Shown here piece after piece: positions 34,113 to 42,916 of a stretch of DNA of 64,000 nucleotides (positions within the stretch are counted from its first letter, which is position 1; each line of letters starts with the position of its first letter). The stretch comes from [Eubacterium] eligens ATCC 27750 (GTDB lineage Bacteria > Bacillota > Clostridia > Lachnospirales > Lachnospiraceae), in the NCBI RefSeq assembly GCF_000146185.1, contig NC_012778.1, positions 206,001 through 270,000 of the forward strand. Reading direction: 5' to 3'. A model generated the notes under the pieces. The model made no database searches. It saw nothing but the letters and a program-made list of their open reading frames with translations, and had not been told where the DNA came from. A program made the translations under genes and the position numbers.

Positions 34113-34340
34113 AGTGAAGGAGCTAATATTTTATATGTATATGCATATATTAATAAAGATTCTTTTAGCTTACGGGCGAAGAATCTCTTGGCTGATGAAG
34201 TTTGTGTGAGTGATACCAAATGCAAATGGAGGTCTTCATGTTGGTTTATGCATTGAGCCAACAGTATCTTACTCTTCGGAGGAAAAGGCGAAAATGCTTA
34301 TAAATGTCTTCTGGGATTTCCTGGAAGACATTTATTTTTT
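34113..34340 (+). promoter_or_regulatory. Structured leader ending in a terminator
   Basis: The leader ends in a good terminator (AAATGTCTTC/GAAGACATTT at 34302-34333, then a T-run) only 14 bp before the toxin-like gene start. Upstream arms GAGTGATAC (34207-34215) and GTATCTTACTC can pair around an inner TTGGTT/AGCCAA hairpin. The gene can only be expressed if RNA polymerase passes this terminator. I could not match it to a known riboswitch or type III antitoxin; no tandem repeats are present. Confidence 0.45.
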
Positions 34341-34353
34341 ATGGAGGGAAAAT

Positions 34354-35283
34354 TTGAATATTATTAAAGATATTATTGTGGATTACGAAAAACTAATAAA
34401 GACAAGTGTTAAGATACCATTAAACAATGGAGATAGTATTAAGTTTACATTTAATCCACAGGATTTACCTCATTTATTAGGTTTGCAGCATTTGGTTGAT
34501 AATCCTATATTGTTTGAGTACAGTGAAAAACGCTTAAGTGCAACTGAACTATACAATAGAATGTGTAGTGACGGGGATGATTCAATTGATACCGATGAAT
34601 TTGAAAATAGTGCGTATTTTGATGAGTTATATAAGGGCAGAATACAGTATTTTAGCAGTGAATTAATATTAGATATAATTCGTGCAAAGCAAATTGTAAA
34701 ATTTGATTATTCAAAAGTTAAAAACTTTTCAACAAAGCTGGATAAGATAGAGTATATGTTTTGGAAAAAATATAAGGATAAAAATAATAATTATGGGTAT
34801 TTTGGTGTTGGATTTATGGCATCAGGAAAAGATACAGATGTGAATTATCCTAATACTTTTTTCTTTCGATTAGGTGATGATTATATAAAAAATCAAGAAG
34901 AAGTTTTACCATATTCATTTATGAAGAAAGATAAGAATGGAAAGAAATTTTTTGAGATATACTGGAAACAGATATGGAAGGTGTTAGAGAAAAATAAGCA
35001 TTATAAAAAATTGAAAAATGGATATATAATGGAAGATGGTTCAATTGACGAAAATAGTATAAAGAATTGTGTAAATGCGGATATTTTAAAACATTATGAA
35101 CTTTTGCAATTAGATGCACTGGACAAGATCTATTTGCCATATATGAAAGAAGAATTTCGTTGGACAAATGATGAAAAACGTTATATTTTGAAGAAAATAA
35201 AAATTTCTGACAGGGATTTACTGCCCAATGAAATAAAGCAGTTGTTGAATGAGTATAAACAGAGTTGCAGGATGATGATATGA
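34354..35283 (+). CDS. PBECR4-like toxin/nuclease domain protein
   Basis: This 309-residue protein is best started at TTG 34354, five bases after GGAGGG; the open frame runs back to 34210 but through the terminator. The N-terminal 150 residues carry FNPQDLPHLLGLQHL and later YPNTFFFRLGDDYIKNQEEV, the pattern of PBECR4 domains (barnase/EndoU/colicin/RelE-like nucleases of phage and mobile DNA). The C-terminal half is helical and charged. It is AT-rich and sits between two pieces of a flavodoxin gene copy, so it was acquired by insertion. The domain call is from motif memory. Confidence 0.6.
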   Translation: MNIIKDIIVDYEKLIKTSVKIPLNNGDSIKFTFNPQDLPHLLGLQHLVDNPILFEYSEKRLSATELYNRMCSDGDDSIDTDEFENSAYFDELYKGRIQYFSSELILDIIRAKQIVKFDYSKVKNFSTKLDKIEYMFWKKYKDKNNNYGYFGVGFMASGKDTDVNYPNTFFFRLGDDYIKNQEEVLPYSFMKKDKNGKKFFEIYWKQIWKVLEKNKHYKKLKNGYIMEDGSIDENSIKNCVNADILKHYELLQLDALDKIYLPYMKEEFRWTNDEKRYILKKIKISDRDLLPNEIKQLLNEYKQSCRMMI

Positions 35284-35299
35284 TAATTGCTTCTCGGAC

Positions 35300-35330
35300 A
35301 GCAGTTTTGCTGGGATTGGTGATGGGATGA
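35300..35330 (+). pseudogene. 3' end fragment of a flavodoxin gene copy
   Basis: GCTGGGATTGGTGATGG and the adjoining stop match the end of the flavodoxin gene at 33362-33383 with few changes. With the 38-bp piece at 33999, it suggests that a second flavodoxin copy was split by the PBECR4-like gene. Confidence 0.5.
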
Positions 35331-35378
35331 AAAGTCAATGTATCTGTAAATTTATCGTTTGCAGATACATTGACTTTT
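35330..35378. terminator. Bidirectional terminator between convergent genes
   Basis: AAAAGTCAATGTATCTG and CAGATACATTGACTTTT form a perfect 17-bp stem with A and T ends. It serves the PBECR4-like gene and the convergent XRE gene. Confidence 0.85.
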
Positions 35379-35407
35379 AAATTAATATTTATAAATAATA
35401 GTGAAAA

Positions 35408-36160
35408 CTAAGCCACATAATAATTGTGGACTTCATCTCCTGTGTAGTTTAATAATTGGAGTAAAATATGTTCACATACAATTGTCTGATGTAACTGAGA
35501 TGTCGTATCAGATTTGTATGAAAGAAAGGCATCTATAAGAAATCTTTCAATATCAGAGGGCAGGTAAATGCTATATAATGGATTGAATTTGTATTTGTTG
35601 CATGTATTGCACACTTTTTCTGCCAGGTTATTTATTTCTGAGTTGTTAAACAATCCTTCATTAGGGTAAAATAAATCATTAGCCAATAACTTCAATTGTA
35701 ATTCATAATCAAAGCATGAATAATTAATTCTATAATGTAACTGATTAAGCCATTCTTTAGACTTAAGAAGAAAGACCAATCTGGAATAAATATTAGTAAT
35801 TTCCAAAGATATATTTAGAAGATCCTCAAGCATGTTGTCATTATACTTAATAAAAGTATGTCTATAAATGTCGTGAATAACATTTTGTGAAGACAATATA
35901 TTAATTGATGCTAAAATCTCCTTTTTTATAAATGCAAAATCTATAGAACCTGATTGACCAATTGGAAATTCAGGCATTTTTTCATTTTCCTCAAGTAAAT
36001 TGTAAGGAAAGACCTCGAAATAGTTGGCTAATTTAAGAATAATTCTCGTAGAGGGAGTGGAGCTTTCCCAACGGCGGATTGTTCTTACATCAACGTTTAG
36101 GTCTTCGGCTAATTTTTCTTGCGTGATTTTTTTCATTTTACAGAATTCTCTTATTTTCAT
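35408..36160 (-). CDS. XRE-type regulator with a long helical C-terminus
   Basis: This 250-residue protein starts at 36160 after GAGGT. Residues 2-60 form a helix-turn-helix (KIREFCKMKKITQEKLAEDL, then NVDVRTIRRWE). The rest is helical with no catalytic motif, perhaps a sensing or tetratricopeptide-like region. A near-perfect 34-bp palindrome 110 bp upstream may be its operator. The gene is AT-rich and belongs to the accessory island. Its targets are unknown. Confidence 0.75.
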   Translation of the reverse strand: MKIREFCKMKKITQEKLAEDLNVDVRTIRRWESSTPSTRIILKLANYFEVFPYNLLEENEKMPEFPIGQSGSIDFAFIKKEILASINILSSQNVIHDIYRHTFIKYNDNMLEDLLNISLEITNIYSRLVFLLKSKEWLNQLHYRINYSCFDYELQLKLLANDLFYPNEGLFNNSEINNLAEKVCNTCNKYKFNPLYSIYLPSDIERFLIDAFLSYKSDTTSQLHQTIVCEHILLQLLNYTGDEVHNYYVA

Positions 36161-36270
36161 AATGTTATACCTCGCTTTCAAATGAATAATAATATGTTTA
36201 GCATATAAAAAACAGGACATTTATTATAAAATTTGTAGCATTTATTAAAAAGTTGAATTTGAAAACAAGA

Positions 36271-36304
36271 TGAATATTATTGACATTTTTGTCAAAAATA
36301 TTCA
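36271..36304. promoter_or_regulatory. 34-bp palindrome, possible operator
   Basis: TGAATATTATTGACA and TGTCAAAAATATTCA are reverse complements except for one position, separated by TTTT. TTGACA in the centre could be a -35 box, so a bound regulator would block transcription. It lies upstream of the XRE gene and before the integrase remnant. Confidence 0.5.
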
Positions 36305-36344
36305 ATGATAAATTAATTAACTAAAAATACAAGTGTTACGGCCA

Positions 36345-37146
36345 GCCTTTCAGATGGCTGTGCATGATGACGTTTTTATGAAAAATCCCTTCCAAATTTT
36401 AATTAGCCGGAGTAGTAGCCAATGATGCTGTTACAAGAGAAGTAATTACAAAAGACCAGATGCGAAAATTCTTAAAATTTATACATGTTGATGTGGTTTA
36501 TTGTAAATATTATGAAGAGATTTATATTTTTTTTCACACTGGTATGAGAATTTCGGAATTTTGTGGACTTACGATGATGGATATTGATTTAGAGAAAAGA
36601 ACAATCAATATTGATCATCAGCTGCAAAGAACTTCCAAAAGAGAGTATGTAATTGAGCCAACAAAAACCAATGCCGGAACAAGGGTTATTCCAATGACAA
36701 ATGAAGTGACAGAAATGTTTCGAGCAATTATTGAGGATAGACCAGATTATAAGGTTGAGAAAGTGATAGATGGTTATACGGGATTTCTTTTTCTGGACAA
36801 AGATGGAATGCCACTTGTATCCATGCATTGGGAACACAGATTCAATCATATGGTCAGCAGGTACAATGAAATCTATAAGGTTCAGATGCCCAATATTACC
36901 CCTCATGTTTGCAGACATACATATTGTTCCAATATGGCAAAGTCCGGCATGAATCCTAAAACACTGCAGTATTTGATGGTACATTCGGATATAGCTGTGA
37001 CGCTCAATGTCTACACCCATGTAGGACTTGAGGATGCTGAGAAGGAACTTCAGAAGATGCAGGGATTGGAAAATGCCAGAAAAGAGATGGGAATTTCGGA
37101 TACGGATGATAAACCTTTGAAACAGAATATGTTCAAGGTGGTATGA
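36345..37146 (+). pseudogene. Tyrosine recombinase (Tn916/ICE-type integrase), truncated and frameshifted
   Basis: The catalytic domain is nearly complete (from about 36460): Arg in TGMRISEF, TPHVCRHTYCSNMAKSGMNP with His and Arg, a His in LMVHSD and the nucleophile Tyr in LNVYTHVG. The part before it (FQMAVHDDVFMKNPFQI) is in another frame with a stop between, and the N-terminal arm- and core-binding domains are absent. It is therefore the remnant of an integrative element. The LMVHSD sequence in place of the common LMGHSD is a further sign of decay. Confidence 0.8.
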
Positions 37147-37168
37147 TAATATAATAAGGAAAAAATAT

Positions 37169-37204
37169 AAAAAGCACTCAGCCTGTTTGGGTTGAGTGCT
37201 TTTT
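37169..37204 (+). terminator. Terminator after the integrase remnant
   Basis: AAAAGCACTCAGCC pairs with GGTTGAGTGCTTTT (one G-U pair) around a TGTTTG loop, with a T-run. Confidence 0.85.
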
Positions 37205-37329
37205 ATATGGTGTGAATTCAGCTGGTATGGTAGAATAATTTTGTTAAGGGGGATTTATAGGGGCTAACAAAATTGAAATGTAAAGGCTGTTTAATACATA
37301 TTATTATTTTTTGAATATTATGAGGAAGG

Positions 37330-38616
37330 GTGATTTTTATTTTAGATACCTCTGTTAAGAAAATAGATGTAAAGGTTGGAATGAAGTTTGGATGTTTGCA
37401 AATCTTGGATGATGGCACGGAATATTTGCAAATAAAAGAAACGTGTATTTCAGATATTAAAGAAGAAAAGATGGGGTTTCTTCAAGCTGTGAAAGAAGGT
37501 AAATATGTTCGAAGAGATTGGACTGGATGGGATGGTGGAAAGACAATTGTTACACCAGCATATATATATAAGCCGATTAATTTTAACGTGTATAGAGAGT
37601 CAGTAACATTTTCTGATTTTGATAAAGCAATTGAAGAGTTACAGAAGAGTACAGGAGTAAAACATTATAAATGTAGATGTAGAAAATGTGGAAAGATAAG
37701 ATATTATTCTGAAGAAACATTGCAGACAGAACCTAAGGTTTGTTACAAGCCTGTATATTGTTCGTCAAGGTTTACTTATTCTATAAAGGCAAGTAATGCC
37801 AATTATAATAAAAGAAAGAAGTACGAGAATAATGAGGCAGTATGTCTAGTGAATGATAAGGAGGCTGTTATTCCATCAGATGAATATTGTAGTGCTTGGA
37901 ATGATAAGCGAGAGAAAGAGTTATTCAAACAAGCAGAAAAAGATGCTCAGATTATTGCAGCAATTCCAAGAAAAAATGCAATAAATTATGATAAAGATTA
38001 TACGGGATTGATATATGAGTCACTAGAGGTGCTTGAATGTGTAAACGATAAATTGGAAAGTGTCCCAATTCCTTATTATACGCAAAGACATCAAAAGAAA
38101 TATCAAGATATTATTGTCTATAAAGAATATAAATGTCAATGTTATCTATGTGGAAATAAAAAAATGGTGACTTGTGATAAGTTTGGTATCTTTCCACCAA
38201 CTGAGTATGGTTACAGATCTTACAATGGATATTGGAGTGCTGTTTCTTGTGAATGCCATAAGATATCTTCTTTTCAATGGATTGTAAATGATATTTTAAT
38301 AAAAAATGGGATCAATTATAGAGTCGAAGTAGCAGTTGATGGGGTATATGGAATAGATAATGAAACTCCTTTGAGATATGACTTTGCAGTTTATAAACAA
38401 GGGAAAATTGTTGCATTTATTGAATGTCAAGGCGAGCAACACTATAAGCCTGTTACTGAATTTGGTGGAGAGAGAAGGTTTGCTATTCAACAAAGAAATG
38501 ATGAAGAAAAGCGAAAGTATGCTAAAGAACATGAAATAAAGCTGATTGAAATTTCATATAAGAATAAAAAATATGAAATAGTAGAATCTATATTACGAAA
38601 TAACCATATTATTTAG
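37330..38616 (+). CDS. Zinc-ribbon protein with PD-(D/E)XK-like C-terminus
   Basis: The 428-residue frame begins with GTG 37330; an internal ATG at 37381 after AAAGG is another possible start. Two cysteine clusters (CRCRKCGK with later cysteines, and CQCYLCGNKK...CECH) look like zinc ribbons. The C-terminus reads LRYDFAVYKQGKIVAFIECQ, then GEQHYKP and a helix. This fits a PD-(D/E)XK nuclease core with Asp, Glu and Gln/Lys positions, as in Vsr- or homing-type enzymes. A further N-terminal segment FVRRDWTGWDGG-like region (YVRRDWTGWDGG) occurs near residue 58, also seen in phage proteins. The target is unknown. Confidence 0.6.
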   Translation: MIFILDTSVKKIDVKVGMKFGCLQILDDGTEYLQIKETCISDIKEEKMGFLQAVKEGKYVRRDWTGWDGGKTIVTPAYIYKPINFNVYRESVTFSDFDKAIEELQKSTGVKHYKCRCRKCGKIRYYSEETLQTEPKVCYKPVYCSSRFTYSIKASNANYNKRKKYENNEAVCLVNDKEAVIPSDEYCSAWNDKREKELFKQAEKDAQIIAAIPRKNAINYDKDYTGLIYESLEVLECVNDKLESVPIPYYTQRHQKKYQDIIVYKEYKCQCYLCGNKKMVTCDKFGIFPPTEYGYRSYNGYWSAVSCECHKISSFQWIVNDILIKNGINYRVEVAVDGVYGIDNETPLRYDFAVYKQGKIVAFIECQGEQHYKPVTEFGGERRFAIQQRNDEEKRKYAKEHEIKLIEISYKNKKYEIVESILRNNHII

Positions 38617-38652
38617 GTTGACACATATATAAATTTAGGGCGGTGATTGTAA

Positions 38653-39468
38653 ATGAAATATATAGATGCAAGAACACAAGGTAGCTTAAAACAAGGTGTA
38701 ATGGAATTCTTAAACCTTTCTGCAGGTGGATTGATACGGTTATTTGTTTCTGTTTATGAAGATACGGAGAGGGAACCGTGGGAGTGCGTTGAAGATTTTC
38801 TTTCTGAACACATTGTAGATGAGAAACTTGAATATATTCAAATGTTTCATTTATCACGAAGGCTGAATGGAACTGACTTGAAAGCGAACAACAATCTGGA
38901 GAAACTCTTATTAGGGAGTTCTCCGCTGTCTAATTTCTTTAGAAAGTATAAGGTAACTTTTGAATCTGGTGAAGGACACATTAATTTGTATTGTAATGGA
39001 ATACTACAATCGCTTGATAATGAATTTGCATATAATGATGGCAATGTTTGTTATGTGAAATCCAGACTTGGATATTTCAAAAATCAAGATTATTGTGTAA
39101 ACGGGTTTGCATTTCGCTCATATTTAGAGCAAAATCATTATTATTCTTCGTTGGCGAGTTGTCCTGAATTGGTGGGTAATATCGAAAGACTTCTCGGAAT
39201 CAAGGGAATGTGTGCTGATTATTATAGTAATAGCAAATATTATTGCATTGAGTATTTGATACCCATGTCGGAGGTGATTTTTGATATGGGGAATCCACCA
39301 GAAACTGACTGTGAAAAGACTGTGGAATTTTTGAAACAGGCAATATTAAGATTGTATAATGAATGGCTAGGAAGTAGTTTTATTTGTGATGAGAATCTCA
39401 TATTAAGGCTTCCAGATGATGAATGTATTGAGTCAGAGTGGTTTGTGAATGCAGAAGAATTAGCATAA
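38653..39468 (+). CDS. Hypothetical protein of the accessory island
   Basis: This 271-residue protein starts at ATG 38653 after GGCGGTGA, 36 bp behind the nuclease-like gene, so they may be one operon. It is acidic, without signal, membrane helices or recognisable motif. Cysteines are scattered (for example NDGNVCYVKSRLGYF, ASCPELVG). No homologous family came to mind. Pairing with the nuclease-like protein as an immunity or accessory factor is a guess. Confidence 0.55.
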   Translation: MKYIDARTQGSLKQGVMEFLNLSAGGLIRLFVSVYEDTEREPWECVEDFLSEHIVDEKLEYIQMFHLSRRLNGTDLKANNNLEKLLLGSSPLSNFFRKYKVTFESGEGHINLYCNGILQSLDNEFAYNDGNVCYVKSRLGYFKNQDYCVNGFAFRSYLEQNHYYSSLASCPELVGNIERLLGIKGMCADYYSNSKYYCIEYLIPMSEVIFDMGNPPETDCEKTVEFLKQAILRLYNEWLGSSFICDENLILRLPDDECIESEWFVNAEELA

Positions 39469-39861
39469 AAAGGCATACCTATTTCAGCCCCTTTCGTTAA
39501 ATAATGCACATTCCATCAGTAGTCTGACCCCCTTAACTGACTACGATTTGACTACTACACACTGCTTTGAATTGCACCATTTTGAAGTATTTTGCAAAAA
39601 GTGTAGTTATAAACAAGAAAAATACGATGCCCAGAAAAGCCGATAAACCAACGCAAAACTCGGCATTACAGGGCATTTCAGAATAGGAGAAATTTATGAT
39701 TAGAGTACTTTTCATCTGCCACGGCAGGAGTTTCCGTTCTTATTAAGTTTCCTTATTTTATGAAGGGATAACATAGCAGGATAAGATTTACAACAGTTTT
39801 ACAACTGTTGAGAGATGTTCAGACATGATTGAGAATTTGATTAAAAAGGGGTCAACTGTTT
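39469..39861. other. Junction DNA between island segments
   Basis: This gap holds no complete gene. It contains an inverted repeat around 39625-39675 (ATGCCC...GGGCAT ends) and a copy of the first 13 or so codons of the phosphatase gene that lies intact at 41457. It looks like a recombination scar. Confidence 0.4.
39696..39746 (+). pseudogene. Duplicate start of the phosphatase gene
   Basis: The ATG after AGGAGA encodes MIRVLFICHGRSFRSY, nearly the same as the beginning of the phosphatase at 41457 (MIKVLFICHGNICRS), then stops. The DNA matches closely over about 30 bases (for example TTCATCTGCCACGGCA). It is a leftover from insertion of the HEPN-type gene beside or into this locus. Confidence 0.6.
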
Positions 39862-41313
39862 ATGTTGAATTATATAAATAATAATTTAGTATTAATAAAT
39901 GAATATCAAAATCTATATTTACATGAGATTAGCATCGATAAGTTAATAGAAGGATTTAGAACAGAAGAAATAATTATGCATAATGGCTTTGACTATGGAA
40001 GATTTCGAGTGTTTATCGATAGTTGTTTGTTATTATTAAATAAAGAGAAATTGAATAATTATTATAAAAATAGATATAGTTTTAAGGACTTTATAAAGGA
40101 AGTAGAAAATGATATTAATTTAAAAGATTACTATGAATTAATTAAACAAGAGCAGTTAACCAGTGATATTTCCAATATATGCTTGTATCATTCTTTTGAA
40201 AATAAAAAGAAAAATCCGTGGGATCAAGTTATGACTATACGAAATGCAATGGCACATATGCAATATGGATATTTTTCTTCGCAAAAAAATGGTACGATGA
40301 TTTACTATTATCTGTATAACAAAGACCATGGAATAAGAAAAGACTCTGGGATTGTTTTTGAATGGGTTCTTCACGAATTGATCCAACGTTTTTTTAGTAA
40401 CTATAGTTCTGGACTCCTATTTAAATATACTTTTTTTTCGAGATATTCTTTTAGATTACGAAAAAAAAGTATTTGGAAATATTATTTTTATGAAATCACA
40501 CCTAAAATATGTAATGAAAATTTATATAATGGATACAATCAAGGGATAATGAGTAAACTGGCAAAAGTGTCTCAAGATAACAAAAAATTGTTGCGGTTTT
40601 TGAAAGAAAATAATGAAAGGATTAATGTTAAGGAACTAGAATTAAATAGAACTATAAAAATAAGAAATTATAAAAAATTAGCGAAAAAATTGAAATTACA
40701 AACACGAGATGACTATATTTATGGATTAAAAGCATTTCTTGATTTTGAAGGGGAACTGTCAAATTTTTTGATACATATTAGTCAACTTAATAATGTATTT
40801 TATAGTTACTGTACAAAACGTGATAGTGAGAATGTTACTCAAAATGAAATTGAAAAATATAAGAAACAACTTGAAAAATCATTACTGGAATTGCGTGAAG
40901 ACAAAAATGCAAAAATTTCGTTTAAGATAGGTTTTGTTTATTTATATGCTATGAATTTTGCATTGCGAACAGAAGATGATGACTATGAGGAATTGAAATA
41001 TCAAGAACTTAATGTATCTAAGTTCAAATATCAAAAAGAAAATTGGATACAATATAGCCAAAGAAATAAAACACAAAATTGCTTATTCCCACGATATATT
41101 GTTGAACGTATGAGAAATTCTTTAATGCATGGTAATATTGAAATTCTACTGAATAATAAAGGGAAAATAGAATTTATTTTTCGAGATAAATATAATAAGC
41201 GAGATGAAGTAATATCTATTATATTGGAAGATTTAGAAGAATTTTTGTCTCAAAAGTGTTTATATACGGGGATACCAAAAAAGACGCTAACTTTTCTAGT
41301 ACAGAAAAGTTAA
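39862..41313 (+). CDS. Protein with two HEPN RNxxxH motifs
   Basis: This 483-residue, very AT-rich gene encodes a helical protein with two RNxxxH motifs: RNAMAH at residues 127-132 and RNSLMH at 418-423. Each sits in a helix-rich stretch (TIRNAMAHMQYG and ERMRNSLMHGNIE). RNxxxH is the catalytic motif of HEPN ribonucleases found in toxins, abortive-infection proteins and Cas13. No other domain is obvious. It was inserted between two copies of the phosphatase gene start, so it is a recent cargo. Function as an antiviral or toxin RNase is inferred. Confidence 0.6.
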   Translation: MLNYINNNLVLINEYQNLYLHEISIDKLIEGFRTEEIIMHNGFDYGRFRVFIDSCLLLLNKEKLNNYYKNRYSFKDFIKEVENDINLKDYYELIKQEQLTSDISNICLYHSFENKKKNPWDQVMTIRNAMAHMQYGYFSSQKNGTMIYYYLYNKDHGIRKDSGIVFEWVLHELIQRFFSNYSSGLLFKYTFFSRYSFRLRKKSIWKYYFYEITPKICNENLYNGYNQGIMSKLAKVSQDNKKLLRFLKENNERINVKELELNRTIKIRNYKKLAKKLKLQTRDDYIYGLKAFLDFEGELSNFLIHISQLNNVFYSYCTKRDSENVTQNEIEKYKKQLEKSLLELREDKNAKISFKIGFVYLYAMNFALRTEDDDYEELKYQELNVSKFKYQKENWIQYSQRNKTQNCLFPRYIVERMRNSLMHGNIEILLNNKGKIEFIFRDKYNKRDEVISIILEDLEEFLSQKCLYTGIPKKTLTFLVQKS

Positions 41314-41456
41314 ATGTGCATTTCATAATTATTTCATAATTTTTTACCATCAAAACATGAGAAATTATAAAAGTTATATGATAACCGCAAAATCAATAAA
41401 GTCCCGAAAAGCCTTTAAATACAAGGAAAAGTGAAAATTTAAGGAGATATAAAAAT

Positions 41457-41915
41457 ATGATAAAAGTACTATTCATCTGCCACGGCAACATCTGCCGAAG
41501 CACTATGGCAGAAAGCGTTATGACATATTTAGTTGAGAAAGAGGGACTTGCTGATAAGTTCTATATTAATTCAGCGGCGACAAGCCGCGAGGAAATTGGT
41601 AATGGAGTGCATCATGGCACTGTTGCCAAGTTGAAGAAAGAAGGGATTCCGGTGATTCCCCACAGGGCAGTGCAGATGACTCTGAATGATTATGAGGAAT
41701 ATGATTACCTTATTGGAATGGATACTGAGAATATCCGCAATATGCAGAGGATATCGGACGGAGATCCGGATGAGAAGATATATAAGCTGCTTACTTTTGC
41801 GGGGAGTGGGCTTGATGTGGCAGACCCATGGTATACGGGAGATTTTGAGGCAACCTACAGGGACGTTCTGGCAGGTTGCAAAGGGTTGCTTGAATGCCTT
41901 AAGGAAGAATTGTAG
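41457..41915 (+). CDS. Low-molecular-weight protein tyrosine phosphatase
   Basis: This 152-residue enzyme has the P-loop CHGNICRS (residues 8-15) with the nucleophilic Cys and the Arg, and the general-acid loop DPWYTG near residue 121. It is a complete member of the LMW-PTP/arsenate reductase family and is more like a phosphatase than ArsC, since the extra redox cysteines are absent. Such enzymes act on phosphotyrosine in regulatory or exopolysaccharide kinases. The start follows AAGGAGA. It marks the return to core-type codon usage after the island. Confidence 0.9.
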   Translation: MIKVLFICHGNICRSTMAESVMTYLVEKEGLADKFYINSAATSREEIGNGVHHGTVAKLKKEGIPVIPHRAVQMTLNDYEEYDYLIGMDTENIRNMQRISDGDPDEKIYKLLTFAGSGLDVADPWYTGDFEATYRDVLAGCKGLLECLKEEL

Positions 41916-41972
41916 GCGGCTACAGGTAGGTTGTATGAGCAAGTGCCACGGCAATATATGTGAATAAAAAGG

Positions 41973-42021
41973 GTCGGGCAAGGCAGGCTGTCTTCAACGG
42001 GGACAGCCTGCCTTGCCCGAC
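41973..42021 (-). terminator. Perfect 20-bp hairpin, terminator of the GNAT gene
   Basis: GTCGGGCAAGGCAGGCTGTC and its exact complement enclose a 9-nt loop. On the minus strand the stem is followed by CCCTTTTT, so it ends the acetyltransferase transcript. Confidence 0.85.
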
Positions 42022-42047
42022 AGCCACTACCTACCGGTTGCCATTAC

Positions 42048-42551
42048 CTACCACGGCAGAATATACATATTCCTCTGGTAAGAACCGAATACAGTGGCAG
42101 TTGCCTTAAGCTCTGCGCCGAGACGGCGGAAAGACGAATTGCTGGCGACGTTGTCAGGGTGGGCTACGGCGAGGATTGTGTCGATGCCGCGGTTGCGGGC
42201 AATTGAACAGAGGCGCTTGTTAAGCTCACACATAAGGTTGTGACCGCGGAAGTCAGGGTGAACCATGCATCGTCCGACTTCAGCTACATTTGTAGAACGA
42301 ATGTCGAGACCGAGCTTTTCAGCTTCCTCGGCAAATTCATGCTCATTAAAGAAAAGGGCGCTGGCGGCAACAAGTTCATTATCGTCATTAAATGCACCTA
42401 AGAAGCATGTCCAGTCAGCATCAAAGAAATGCGAGCGTTCAATATCATCAATAGGAATCCACCATTCCGGAACAGGGAGAGCATTTTCTATAGTAAATAT
42501 AAGCTGTTCGAGAGCAGCCTTATCATTTTTATCTAATACACGGATATTCAT
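42048..42551 (-). CDS. GNAT family N-acetyltransferase
   Basis: This 167-residue protein follows the GNAT fold: an N-terminal strand (MNIRVLDKNDKAALEQLI), the acetyl-CoA-binding VGRCMVHPDFRGHNLMCELN segment (about residues 89-108) and ANN-like HPDNVASNSSFRRLG near the end. The substrate is unknown. It is transcribed against its neighbours, with a strong terminator on the downstream side. Confidence 0.85.
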   Translation of the reverse strand: MNIRVLDKNDKAALEQLIFTIENALPVPEWWIPIDDIERSHFFDADWTCFLGAFNDDNELVAASALFFNEHEFAEEAEKLGLDIRSTNVAEVGRCMVHPDFRGHNLMCELNKRLCSIARNRGIDTILAVAHPDNVASNSSFRRLGAELKATATVFGSYQRNMYILPW

Positions 42552-42916
42552 AGCAATCTCCTATACACTTAAATTCAGAATTACCTTAACATATGTAAGT
42601 TATAATCCTGATCCACCACATTATAATATGTATGTATCTCAAAATCAAAATATTTTTAAATTCGCGGGCAGAATATTAAGCAGACACAAATTAATGCCGA
42701 TATACATTTATAAGACATATTGCTTCTTGAATATTTATAAAAATATATATTTAGATAGATTTTTTTTATTTAGGGCTTTTAAATTTCCTTTTTTATGTAT
42801 ATAATGGTGTTTAGCCATGGGCACACATGGCTTCTAATGACTTTTGAGTTTATGTTTTATCTGAATATATCGGACAGACAGAGGTCCGCATTGTTTTATA
42901 AGAAAGGGGAATTATC
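42552..42916. other. Intergenic region before mbl/mreB
   Basis: AT-rich DNA between the acetyltransferase and MreB-type genes. AGCCATG-GGCAC-ACATGGCT near 42813 can form a hairpin without a T-run. No gene is seen; promoters for both flanking genes must lie here, but none could be assigned with certainty. Confidence 0.4.

Noticed and set aside
34170..34280. Hammerhead-like CTGATGA in the PBECR4 leader
   Set aside because: A matching GAAA and cleavage site in the right stems could not be found.
34113..34340. Type III toxin-antitoxin RNA
   Set aside because: A type III locus needs tandem RNA repeats before the terminator; none are present.
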